DNA from: an uncultured Collinsella sp.
Lineage (GTDB): Bacteria > Actinomycetota > Coriobacteriia > Coriobacteriales > Coriobacteriaceae
Length of the DNA stretch: 7,631 nucleotides
Assembly (NCBI GenBank): GCA_902494625.1
Contig: CABUUB010000084.1
Coordinates: forward strand, 1-7,631
Direction: 5' to 3'
Position 1 is the stretch's first letter. Every line of letters begins with the position of its first letter. The position numbers and the translations under genes were made by a program. Under the pieces are notes generated by a model. The model ran no database searches. It was not told the origin of the DNA and was given only the letters and a program-made list of their open reading frames with translations. This document shows positions 1-5,507 of this stretch, one piece after another.

Positions 1-773
1 AGCGCGGTGACGATGGCGGCGCCCGTGGGCGTCACGAGCTCGCCGGCGACCGGTGCAGGCGTGAGGGCGATATTGCCCGCCTGGCATAGGTTGACGACAG
101 CGGGGACGGGAATGGGCATGAGGCCGTGGGCACAGTGGATGGTGCCGTGGCCCTCGGAGAGCGACTCGACGACAATATCCTCGATGCCCAGGTCATCGAG
201 GCAGATGGCGACAGAGCAGACGTCGACGATGGAGTCGACGGCGCCCACCTCGTGGAACATGACGGTCTCGGGCGTTTTGCCGTGAGCCTTGGCCTCGGCG
301 GCGGCGAGTACGGAAAAAATGGCGAGGGCGCGACGCTTGGCGCCATCGCTTAGCTGCGAGCCATCGATGATGGCGGTGACGTCCGCCAAAGAACGGTGGT
401 GATGGTGGTGGGCGTGATGATGGCCCTCGTGGTCATGCTCGTGGCGGTGTTCGTGTTCGTGCTCGTCATGGTCATGATGGTGGTGCTCGTGCTCGTGCGT
501 GTGCTCGGCAGCTGCTTCGTTGCCGTAGAGCCAGGCCATATCGTGATCGTGGTTCTCGAGTTCCTCTGCAAGCTGGACGTCGAAATCGCAGGCGTCGATG
601 CCATGCTTGTTTGCTCGCGTGACGGCGATCGAAAAGCCGTCGACCGGCAGCGTGGCGAGCTGTTCGCGCAGGTGCCCCTCGCTGGCGCCCAGGTCGAGCA
701 GGGCTGCGACGGTCATATCGCCGCTGATGCCCGAGGTGCCGTCGATGATAAGCGTGTGCTGATGGTTGGACAT
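1..773 (-). CDS. larC: LarC, nickel-pincer cofactor nickel insertase (3' end cut by window edge)
   Basis: LarC loads nickel into the pyridinium bis-thiocarboxylate mononucleotide, the last step in making the nickel-pincer cofactor of lactate racemase and related enzymes. The window holds the first 257 codons. Family motifs seen are SGISGDM (14-20), HEVGAVDSIVDV (174-185) and TPTGAA (248-253). Residues 91-126 are 22 of 36 histidine, mixed with Asp and Glu, a likely nickel-holding linker; His-rich stretches are known in this family. The ATG at 773 is chosen because AAGGAG (785-780) lies 6 bases upstream. That site overlaps the larB stop codon (TAAGGAG), so the two genes are probably translationally coupled. 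Full-length LarC is about 400 residues, so the C-terminal part lies left of the window. In Lactobacillus plantarum the gene is read through a programmed frameshift (larC1/larC2); whether that occurs here cannot be seen. Confidence 0.93.
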   Translation of the reverse strand, partial: MSNHQHTLIIDGTSGISGDMTVAALLDLGASEGHLREQLATLPVDGFSIAVTRANKHGIDACDFDVQLAEELENHDHDMAWLYGNEAAAEHTHEHEHHHHDHDEHEHEHRHEHDHEGHHHAHHHHHRSLADVTAIIDGSQLSDGAKRRALAIFSVLAAAEAKAHGKTPETVMFHEVGAVDSIVDVCSVAICLDDLGIEDIVVESLSEGHGTIHCAHGLMPIPVPAVVNLCQAGNIALTPAPVAGELVTPTGAAIVTA

Positions 774-783
774 GGAATGCTCC

Positions 784-1566
784 TTAACGGGCGCAGGGTG
801 TGCCGGCGCTCAGATGATTGATAAGACTTGCCTGGTAGGCGGCACCGAAGCCGTTGTCGATATTGACGACCGAAACGCCGCTGGCGCAGGAGTTGAGCAT
901 GGCGAGCAGCGCGGCTACGCCACCAAAACTCGCGCCGTAGCCCACGCTGGTGGGAACGGCGATGACCGGACAGCTCACCAGACCGCCGATAACGCTCGCC
1001 AACGCGCCCTCCATGCCGGCGATGGCGATGACCACCTGTGCCTGGGCAAGTTCCTCGGCATGCGCGAGCAGACGGTGCAGGCCGGCGACACCTACGTCGT
1101 AGAGGCGATCGACTTCGTTGCCGTAGAACTCGGCCGTCAGCGCCGCCTCTTCGGCGACAGGCAGGTCGCTCGTGCCGGCGCAGGCGACGACGATGCGTCC
1201 GTTGCCGGTAGGGGAGGGCTTGCCGCCCACGAGGGCGAGCTGTGCGTCTGGGACATATCCCAGGTCGATGCCGTTGCCGAGGAGCTCCGAGGTGCGGTCT
1301 GCCTTTTCGGCATCCAGGCGCGTGACCAGGATGCGCTCCTGGCCGGCATCGCGCAGTGCTCCGATAATGGCGGCAATCTGCTCGGCGGTTTTACCGGCAC
1401 CGTAGACAACCTCGCCGGCTCCCTGGCGCACCCCGCGCGAAAGATCGAGCTGTGCAAAGCCCAAATCGGCGGTCGGAGCCGTCTGGATGCGCGTGAGGGC
1501 GTCGGCAGGGGTGACTGCTCCGCCGGCAACATCGCTCAGCAATTGCTCAAGATCTCGCTTATCCAT
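784..1566 (-). CDS. larB: LarB, pyridinium-3,5-biscarboxylate mononucleotide synthase
   Basis: LarB carboxylates and hydrolyses nicotinate adenine dinucleotide to give pyridinium-3,5-biscarboxylate mononucleotide, the first step of nickel-pincer cofactor synthesis. The product is 260 residues, normal for the family. An N-terminal region containing GVRQGAGEVVYGAGKT leads into an AIR-carboxylase (PurE)-like domain with AGTSDLPVAEEA, VIAVPTSVGYGASFGG and MLNSC. Cys227 in the LNSC motif corresponds, from memory, to the cysteine that forms a covalent substrate adduct in the L. plantarum enzyme. The ATG at 1566 is preferred because GAAGGG (1579-1574) sits 7 bases upstream; an in-frame GTG at 1599 would add 11 residues without a comparable site. 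larC follows after 10 bases. A probable promoter and operator lie upstream, so larBC is likely its own transcription unit, possibly also reached by read-through from serB. Confidence 0.96.
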   Translation of the reverse strand: MDKRDLEQLLSDVAGGAVTPADALTRIQTAPTADLGFAQLDLSRGVRQGAGEVVYGAGKTAEQIAAIIGALRDAGQERILVTRLDAEKADRTSELLGNGIDLGYVPDAQLALVGGKPSPTGNGRIVVACAGTSDLPVAEEAALTAEFYGNEVDRLYDVGVAGLHRLLAHAEELAQAQVVIAIAGMEGALASVIGGLVSCPVIAVPTSVGYGASFGGVAALLAMLNSCASGVSVVNIDNGFGAAYQASLINHLSAGTPCAR

Positions 1567-1610
1567 ATATGTTCCCTTCGACGGCGCAAAGTCTAGCACT
1601 CAAAGGGTAT

Positions 1611-1644
1611 GTTTCCGAACACTAAGACAAAATTGTTCGGAAAC
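1611..1644. promoter_or_regulatory. Putative larB operator, 10-bp inverted repeat
   Basis: GTTTCCGAAC (1611-1620) and GTTCGGAAAC (1635-1644) are perfect reverse complements separated by 14 bases. Each arm is itself partly symmetrical (GTT-N4-AAC), so this could be two repressor sites with centres 24 bases apart. One arm touches the -10 box and covers the predicted transcription start; the other lies about 16-25 bases downstream. That placement suits a repressor. An mRNA hairpin with a 14-nt loop is the alternative; no U-run follows either arm, so it is not a normal terminator. The cognate regulator is not known to me. Confidence 0.5.
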
Positions 1645-1671
1645 TATAGGACAGACTGATTCAATTGTTAG
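1643..1671 (-). promoter_or_regulatory. Probable larBC promoter
   Basis: On the minus strand CTAACA (1671-1666, four of six matches to TTGACA) and TATAGT (1648-1643, five of six to TATAAT) are separated by exactly 17 bases. Transcription would start near 1636, giving a leader of about 70 bases before the larB start. The -35 lies within 15 bases of the serB stop codon, which fits a separate larBC unit. The assignment rests on consensus matching only. Confidence 0.55.
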
Positions 1672-1680
1672 ACGGATCGA

Positions 1681-2316
1681 CTAGTCGCGCAGGATGATGT
1701 CCATGGCGAGCATCAGGTTGCGCTCGTCGATGGCAAACGGGGCGGCTTCGCGCGTCTTGGGCTTGGCGCAAAACGCGATGCCCGTGCCCGCGGCCTGAAT
1801 CATGGGGATGTCGTTGGCGCCGTCGCCGATCGCGACGGTGTGTGCCATATCGACACCGCACTCAACCGCCCAGTCCAGCAGCTGGATGAGCTTGGACTCC
1901 TTGGTCACGATGTCTGCCGCCAGCTTACCGGTAAGCTTGCCGTCCACGACCTCCAGGCGGTTAGCCAGGCAAAAGTCGATGTCCGCGGCGGCCACGATCT
2001 TATCGGCGACCTCGTGAAAGCCGCCGCTCACCACGCCGACCTTCCAGCCCTTGCTGTGCGCCGAGCGCACAAGCTCCAGCGCGCCGGGGGTAAACGTCAC
2101 GCGCGTAAAGGTGCGCTCGAACACGCTCTCATCCAAGCCGGCAAGCAGCCCCACGCGTTCCTCGAGCGCCTGCTTAAAGTCGAGCTCGCCGCGCATGGCG
2201 CGCTCAGTGATCCTTGCCACTTGCTCGCCTACGCCGGCCTCCTCGCCCAACAGGTCGATGACCTCCTGGTTGATGAGTGTGGAGTCGATATCCATAACGA
2301 TGAGGCGTGCAGTCAT
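1681..2316 (-). CDS. serB: Phosphoserine phosphatase SerB
   Basis: SerB hydrolyses O-phospho-L-serine to serine, the last step of the phosphorylated serine pathway, in the cytoplasm. The 211-residue product has all HAD-family motifs: DIDST (9-13, nucleophile Asp9 and acid/base Asp11), SGGF (97-100), a lysine in KESKL (139-143), and GDGANDIPMI (164-173) for Mg2+ binding. It corresponds to the catalytic core only; the N-terminal ACT-like extension of the E. coli enzyme is absent, as in many short SerB proteins. The ATG at 2316 is chosen because GGAAAGG ends 6 bases upstream and the protein then begins directly before the catalytic DxD; an in-frame upstream ATG at 2361 would add 15 residues of unlike composition. 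It is divergent from aspS and upstream of larBC on the same strand. No terminator is visible after it. Confidence 0.95.
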   Translation of the reverse strand: MTARLIVMDIDSTLINQEVIDLLGEEAGVGEQVARITERAMRGELDFKQALEERVGLLAGLDESVFERTFTRVTFTPGALELVRSAHSKGWKVGVVSGGFHEVADKIVAAADIDFCLANRLEVVDGKLTGKLAADIVTKESKLIQLLDWAVECGVDMAHTVAIGDGANDIPMIQAAGTGIAFCAKPKTREAAPFAIDERNLMLAMDIILRD

Positions 2317-2572
2317 GGCGGGCCTTTCCGAGTGCAGTTGTATTGGGGCACATTGTCGCACGTGGCACGCCTTGGCGACGGCCGCGGTGCACCAATTGTT
2401 TCGTCTCCGTCAAGTCTTTGGGCATGAGCTACTTTTCCGCGGCACATCGACACAGGTGCGATAAGATAGAACGCCATGTCCGGCTGCGCGGTTTACGCAG
2501 GCTGGGCAAATCTGTACGACGCCGCCCGGAACGACACGGGGCGGCACAGATCCATAAAGGAGGATCACTGGT
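2317..2572. promoter_or_regulatory. serB-aspS divergent intergenic region
   Basis: These 256 bases must hold the promoters for serB (leftward) and aspS (rightward). I find no convincing -35/-10 pair. The best -10-like element for aspS is TAAGAT at 2462-2467 (four of six), without a good -35. A T-box would be plausible before an aminoacyl-tRNA synthetase gene, but the conserved T-box sequence and a terminator hairpin are missing. Two hairpins lie in the aspS leader: CTGCG/CGCAG (2484-2500) and GCCGCCC/GGGCGGC (2521-2545). No small gene with a ribosome binding site is apparent. Confidence 0.4.
2521..2545 (+). other. Hairpin in the aspS leader
   Basis: GCCGCCC (2521-2527) pairs perfectly with GGGCGGC (2539-2545) around an 11-base loop. 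It ends 10 bases before the strong aspS ribosome binding site, AAAGGAGG (2556-2563). It does not sequester that site and has no U-run, so it is not a terminator. It could stabilise the mRNA or be chance in GC-rich DNA. Confidence 0.3.
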
Positions 2573-4360
2573 ATGAGCCAGACCCGTCCCATTGACGAGC
2601 ATTCCATGCACACCCGTACCTGCGGCGAGCTTCGCTTCGAGAACGTGGGCGAAGAGGTCACCCTCACCGGTTGGGTGAGCCGTCGCCGCGACCACGGCGG
2701 CCTTATCTTCTGTGACCTTCGCGACCGCGAGGGCATCACACAGCTCACCTTCGACCCCGAGCACTCCGATGGCGATGCCTTTAAGATCGCCGAGACCATG
2801 CGTCCCGAGTGGCCCATCAAGATCCACGGCGTCGTGCGCGCTCGTGGCGAGGAGACCACCAACACCAAGCTCGCGACCGGCGAGATCGAGGTCCTGACCG
2901 ACCACGCCGAGGTGCTCAACACGTCCGTCACCCCGCCGTTCCAGATCGAGGACGGCATCGAGACTAGCGAGGACACCCGTCTGCGTTATCGCTATCTGGA
3001 CCTCCGCCGTCCCGAGATGATGGCAAACCTCAAGCTGCGCTCCGACTTTACCTTTGCCATTCGCGAGGCGCTGCACAACCGTGAGTTCATGGAGGTCGAG
3101 ACGCCCTCCCTGTTCAAGTCCACGCCCGAGGGCGCTCGTGACTTCATCGTCCCCAGCCGTATTCAGCCGGGTAACTTCTACGCCCTGCCGCAGTCCCCGC
3201 AGCTCCTGAAGCAGCTGCTCATGGTCGGTGGCGTCGAGCGCTACTACCAGGTTGCCAAGTGCTTCCGCGACGAGGACCTGCGTGCCGACCGTCAGCCCGA
3301 GTTCACCCAGGTCGATATCGAGATGTCCTTCGTGGACCAGAACGATGTCATGAGCGCGCTCGAAGAGGTTCTTGCCGATGCCTTCGGTCGCATGGGTGTC
3401 GAGATGCCCACGCCGCTGCGTCGCATGAACTACTGGGATGCCATGGACACCTATGGCTCCGACAAGCCCGATACCCGCTATGGCATGCACCTGGTCGACC
3501 TGACCGACATCTTTGCCAACTCCAAGTTCAAGGTCTTTGCGACCGCCGCAAACGAGGAGGGCTCTGTCGTCAAGGCCATCAACGCCAAGGGCGCCGGTGC
3601 CTGGGCACGTGCCAAGATCGATAAGCTGGCCGGCGTGGCCTCCACGTTTGGCGCCAAGGGCCTGGCCTGGATCGCTTTCCGTGAGGACGGCTCCATCAAC
3701 AGCCCCATCGTCAAGTTCTTCTCGGACGAGGAGATGGCGGCTCTGCGCGAGCGCATGGACGTCGAGCCCGGCGACCTTGTGATGTTCGCCGCCGGCCCGC
3801 GCCTGCTTTCCGACGAGATCCTGGGCGGCATGCGTTCCCACATGGCCAATGCACTCGAGATCAAGCGCGAGGGCCATGACTTCCTGTGGGTCGTCAACTT
3901 CCCGCTGTTCCACTGGGATGAGGACCGCAAGGCTTACGCTGCCGAGCACCAGCCGTTCACTCTGCCGACCGAGACCGACATCGCCAAGATCGAGGCCGAC
4001 CCGTTGGCAGCCGGTTCTTGCACCTACGACTTTGTCATGGACGGCTTTGAGGCCGGCGGCGGCGGTATGCGTATCCACAACGCCGAGATGCAGATGTCCA
4101 TGCTCAAGCTCCTGGGCTTTACCGAGGAGCGTGCCGAGTCTCAGTTCGGCTTCCTCATGGAGGCCCTCAAGTTTGGTGCGCCCCCGATGGGCGGTTTCGC
4201 TCTGGGCCTGGACCGCGTGTGCATGCTGCTCACCGGTTCCGATTCCATCCGCGACGTCATGGCGTTCCCCAAGACGGCTAGCGGCTCCGACCTTATGTCG
4301 GGCGCTCCGAGTGCCGTTTCCGGCGCCCAGCTCAAGGACGTCAGCCTGCGCCTGATGTAG
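2573..4360 (+). CDS. aspS: Aspartyl-tRNA synthetase (bacterial type, possibly non-discriminating)
   Basis: AspRS charges tRNA-Asp with aspartate and, in non-discriminating forms, also makes Asp-tRNA-Asn for the GatCAB amidotransferase. The 595-residue protein is full length for bacterial AspRS (E. coli about 590). In order: OB-fold anticodon domain (about 14-120); the family signatures YRYLDLRRP (139-147), TPEGARD (184-190) and QSPQ (207-210); class II motif 2, FRDEDLRADRQPEFTQ (231-246); the bacteria-specific GAD insertion (about 300-430); GGGGMRIHN (495-503); and motif 3, GFALGLDR (541-548). The ATG at 2573 has AAAGGAGG 9 bases upstream; a second in-frame ATG at 2606 would match the E. coli N-terminus but lacks such a site. 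His41 and Glu94 occupy positions held by Leu30 and Lys81 in the discriminating E. coli enzyme. The gene appears monocistronic, closed by the terminator at 4384. Confidence 0.98.
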   Translation: MSQTRPIDEHSMHTRTCGELRFENVGEEVTLTGWVSRRRDHGGLIFCDLRDREGITQLTFDPEHSDGDAFKIAETMRPEWPIKIHGVVRARGEETTNTKLATGEIEVLTDHAEVLNTSVTPPFQIEDGIETSEDTRLRYRYLDLRRPEMMANLKLRSDFTFAIREALHNREFMEVETPSLFKSTPEGARDFIVPSRIQPGNFYALPQSPQLLKQLLMVGGVERYYQVAKCFRDEDLRADRQPEFTQVDIEMSFVDQNDVMSALEEVLADAFGRMGVEMPTPLRRMNYWDAMDTYGSDKPDTRYGMHLVDLTDIFANSKFKVFATAANEEGSVVKAINAKGAGAWARAKIDKLAGVASTFGAKGLAWIAFREDGSINSPIVKFFSDEEMAALRERMDVEPGDLVMFAAGPRLLSDEILGGMRSHMANALEIKREGHDFLWVVNFPLFHWDEDRKAYAAEHQPFTLPTETDIAKIEADPLAAGSCTYDFVMDGFEAGGGGMRIHNAEMQMSMLKLLGFTEERAESQFGFLMEALKFGAPPMGGFALGLDRVCMLLTGSDSIRDVMAFPKTASGSDLMSGAPSAVSGAQLKDVSLRLM

Positions 4361-4383
4361 GCAAGCGGCTACATATTGCCTGT

Positions 4384-4418
4384 AACGAGGGAAGGACGTG
4401 TGCCTTCCCTCGTTTTTT
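4384..4418 (+). terminator. Intrinsic terminator after aspS
   Basis: AACGAGGGAAGG (4384-4395) pairs perfectly over 12 bp with CCTTCCCTCGTT (4403-4414) around a 7-base loop, followed by a run of six T (4413-4418). It begins 23 bases past the aspS stop codon. Confidence 0.95.
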
Positions 4419-4443
4419 ATGGGACGGGGGTGCGCCGGTAACG

Positions 4444-4449
4444 TACAAT
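4444..4449 (+). promoter_or_regulatory. Possible -10 element for the HPr-like gene
   Basis: TACAAT matches five of six positions of TATAAT and lies between the aspS terminator and the HPr-like gene, where a promoter is required. No good -35 is found 16-18 bases upstream, so the call is weak. Transcription would start about 50 bases before the start codon. Confidence 0.4.
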
Positions 4450-4503
4450 AACTACCACGTGGCTGGGTTTGCTGGCCGAATGTGCGATGCCGCGGGAGGG
4501 GAC

Positions 4504-4752
4504 ATGGTCGAGTTTACAAAGACGATTAAAGATCCGTTGGGATTACATGCCCGCCCGGTTGCTCTGCTCTATGACATCATTGCCAAGCATCGTAGCGACG
4601 TGTCAGTCAGTATCGGCGATCGCCACACGGATGGCCGCGACGTTATAGGGCTCATGGCACTCTGCCGCGAGTGCGGCGAGGACATCATCTTCCGCGTTTC
4701 GGGCGTGGATGAGGCCTCCTGCGTCACGTCGATCAGAAACCTCTCGCTTTAA
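4504..4752 (+). CDS. HPr-family phosphocarrier protein with Asp at the Ser46 position
   Basis: HPr passes phosphate from enzyme I to the sugar-specific enzyme IIA proteins of the phosphotransferase system (PTS). The 82-residue product has HPr length and the active-site signature GLHARPVALL, with the phosphorylated histidine at exactly residue 15. In Gram-positive HPr, residue 46 is the serine phosphorylated by HPr kinase in carbon catabolite repression. Here the aligned segment is GRDVIGLMAL and residue 46 is Asp. Two cysteines form a CREC (CxxC) motif at 54-57. The ATG at 4504 is preferred over in-frame ATGs at 4459 and 4480 because GGGAGGGG lies just upstream and the protein then starts as HPr normally does. 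It stands alone, with no ptsI or EII gene beside it. It could be the general HPr or a specialised paralogue. Confidence 0.85.
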   Translation: MVEFTKTIKDPLGLHARPVALLYDIIAKHRSDVSVSIGDRHTDGRDVIGLMALCRECGEDIIFRVSGVDEASCVTSIRNLSL

Positions 4753-4760
4753 CCTCAACA

Positions 4761-4792
4761 ATGTGACAAAGGGGCAGTCCCCTCTGTTGCAT
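4761..4792. repeat. Imperfect palindrome with GGGG-CAGT-CCCC core
   Basis: Starting 8 bases past the HPr-like stop codon, the arms ATGTGACAAAGGGG and CCCCTCTGTTGCAT flank a CAGT loop. As RNA nearly every position pairs, with two G-U wobbles and one A/C mismatch. No T-run follows, so it is not a standard terminator by itself. Palindromes with a GGGGACAGTCCCC-like core recur in many Gram-positive genomes as I recall, so this may be a decayed copy of such an intergenic repeat. That origin is inference. Confidence 0.45.
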
Positions 4793-4806
4793 AAATTGGT
4801 ATCAAT

Positions 4807-4845
4807 AGGCACTGCAAAGAGACGGTCTTTGCGGTGCCTTTGTTT
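4807..4845 (+). terminator. Probable intrinsic terminator after the HPr-like gene
   Basis: AGGCACTGCAAAGA (4807-4820) pairs with TCTTTGCGGTGCCT (4826-4839) over 14 bp, including one G-U pair, around a 5-base loop. It is followed by the broken T tract TTTGTTTC. It separates the HPr-like gene from the feo locus. Confidence 0.8.
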
Positions 4846-4888
4846 CGTATAGGAAACTTTTTCGAAATCTGAATGGGGACCCTTTCCA

Positions 4889-4942
4889 AAAAGTTAACCA
4901 CGTGTTAGTTTACTAAAGCGAACATAGGCGTGGTTAACTTTT
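4889..4942. promoter_or_regulatory. Putative feo operator or leader structure, 14-bp inverted repeat
   Basis: AAAAGTTAACCACG (4889-4902) and CGTGGTTAACTTTT (4929-4942) are perfect reverse complements separated by 26 bases; the right arm ends 42 bases before feoA1. Centred between them is a smaller palindrome, TTAGT-TT-ACTAA (4905-4916). The location fits control by an iron-sensing repressor of the DtxR/MntR or Fur type, but I cannot match the arms to a specific consensus. An mRNA stem with a 26-nt loop is also possible. No clear -35/-10 pair is seen here. Confidence 0.5.
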
Positions 4943-4984
4943 ACCGCGTCGATGTTGAGGACGAACTGACGTTAGGAGCCACTC

Positions 4985-5227
4985 ATGTCTTGCGGACCGC
5001 AGATGCCGGCAATGCCGCTTTCGATGGTAAAAGCGGGCGAAACCGTGCGCGTGTCTCGTGTAAAGGGCAATGAGGATATGAAGCACCACCTCAAGGACCT
5101 CGGCTTTGTCGAGGGCAGCGAAATTCACGTGGTGAGCTCGAGTGGCGCCAATATCATCGTCACGGTGCTGGGCGCACGCTTTGGCATCGATTCCAAGGTT
5201 GCCATGCACATCATGACCGTCGGTTAG
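4985..5227 (+). CDS. feoA: FeoA-domain protein (first of two)
   Basis: FeoA proteins are small cytoplasmic SH3-like proteins that assist the FeoB ferrous-iron transporter. This 80-residue product has the FeoA pattern: PLSMVKAGETVRVSRVKG (11-28), then HHLKDLGFVEGSEIHVV and a C-terminal strand region ending KVAMHIMTVG. It resembles the diverged FeoA form often paired with a canonical FeoA in clostridia-type feo operons. AGGAG (4974-4978), 6 bases upstream, supports the ATG at 4985; the later in-frame ATG at 5012, where the conserved domain begins, has no ribosome binding site. Cys3 and the Met/Pro-rich first ten residues form a short extension. feoA2 begins 39 bases downstream. Its exact role relative to the second FeoA is unknown. 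Confidence 0.9.
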   Translation: MSCGPQMPAMPLSMVKAGETVRVSRVKGNEDMKHHLKDLGFVEGSEIHVVSSSGANIIVTVLGARFGIDSKVAMHIMTVG

Positions 5228-5266
5228 TCCGCAGCATTTCATAAAAACCGAAAGGGGGACAAGAGG

Positions 5267-5488
5267 ATGAAGACGTTGGGTGACGTTAAGGTGGGCGAGA
5301 GCTCCACCATCGTCAAGCTTCACGGTGAGGGTGCGCTTCGCCGCCACCTTATGGACCTGGGGCTCATCAAGGGCACTTCGTTCAAGGTCGTGAAGGTTGC
5401 ACCGCTCGGTGATCCGGTCGAGATCAACGTGCGCGGCTACGAGCTTTCCATCCGCAAGGAGGAGGCCGCCGTCGTCGAGGTTCAGTAA
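5267..5488 (+). CDS. feoA: FeoA-domain protein (second, canonical)
   Basis: This 73-residue protein is the more typical FeoA. It shows LGDVKVGESSTIVKL at the N-terminus, the central RRHLMDLGLIKGT, and the hallmark APLGDPVEINVRGYELSIRK followed by EEAAVVEV. Length and strand pattern fit a complete SH3-like domain. AAAGGGGG (5251-5258) lies 8 bases before the ATG. It is similar to but clearly diverged from feoA1, so the pair is an old duplication rather than a recent one. It is probably co-transcribed with feoA1 and feoB, though the 123-base gap to feoB holds two hairpins that could alter relative expression. Confidence 0.95.
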   Translation: MKTLGDVKVGESSTIVKLHGEGALRRHLMDLGLIKGTSFKVVKVAPLGDPVEINVRGYELSIRKEEAAVVEVQ

Positions 5489-5507
5489 GGACTCGCGGCG
5501 CGTATTT

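Noticed and set aside
391..510. Short tandem repeat or CRISPR-like array
   Set aside because: The repetitive look comes from runs of His, Asp and Glu codons in frame with larC; there are no constant repeats with unique spacers.
396..821. Plus-strand frame rich in Val, Met and Leu that looks like a membrane protein
   Set aside because: The apparent membrane segment is the antisense reading of the LarC histidine tract (CAC/CAT read as GTG/ATG), so the hydrophobicity is an artefact.
766..1596. 276-codon open frame on the plus strand
   Set aside because: It is antisense to larB, whose minus-strand frame has clear LarB motifs and a good ribosome binding site.
1611..1644. Terminator between serB and larB
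   Set aside because: The arms are only 10 bp with a 14-base loop and no U-run follows; overlap with a promoter fits an operator better.
1608..1648. NikR nickel-regulator site before larB
   Set aside because: GTATG occurs at the left edge, but the matching CATAC half at NikR spacing is absent.
2317..2572. T-box riboswitch before aspS
   Set aside because: No conserved T-box sequence, no specifier-type stem and no terminator with a U-run were found in the leader.
2429..4078. 549-codon open frame on the minus strand
   Set aside because: It lies inside and opposite aspS, whose frame has every AspRS motif. The antisense translation has no recognisable domain; long antisense frames are expected opposite strongly codon-biased GC-rich genes.
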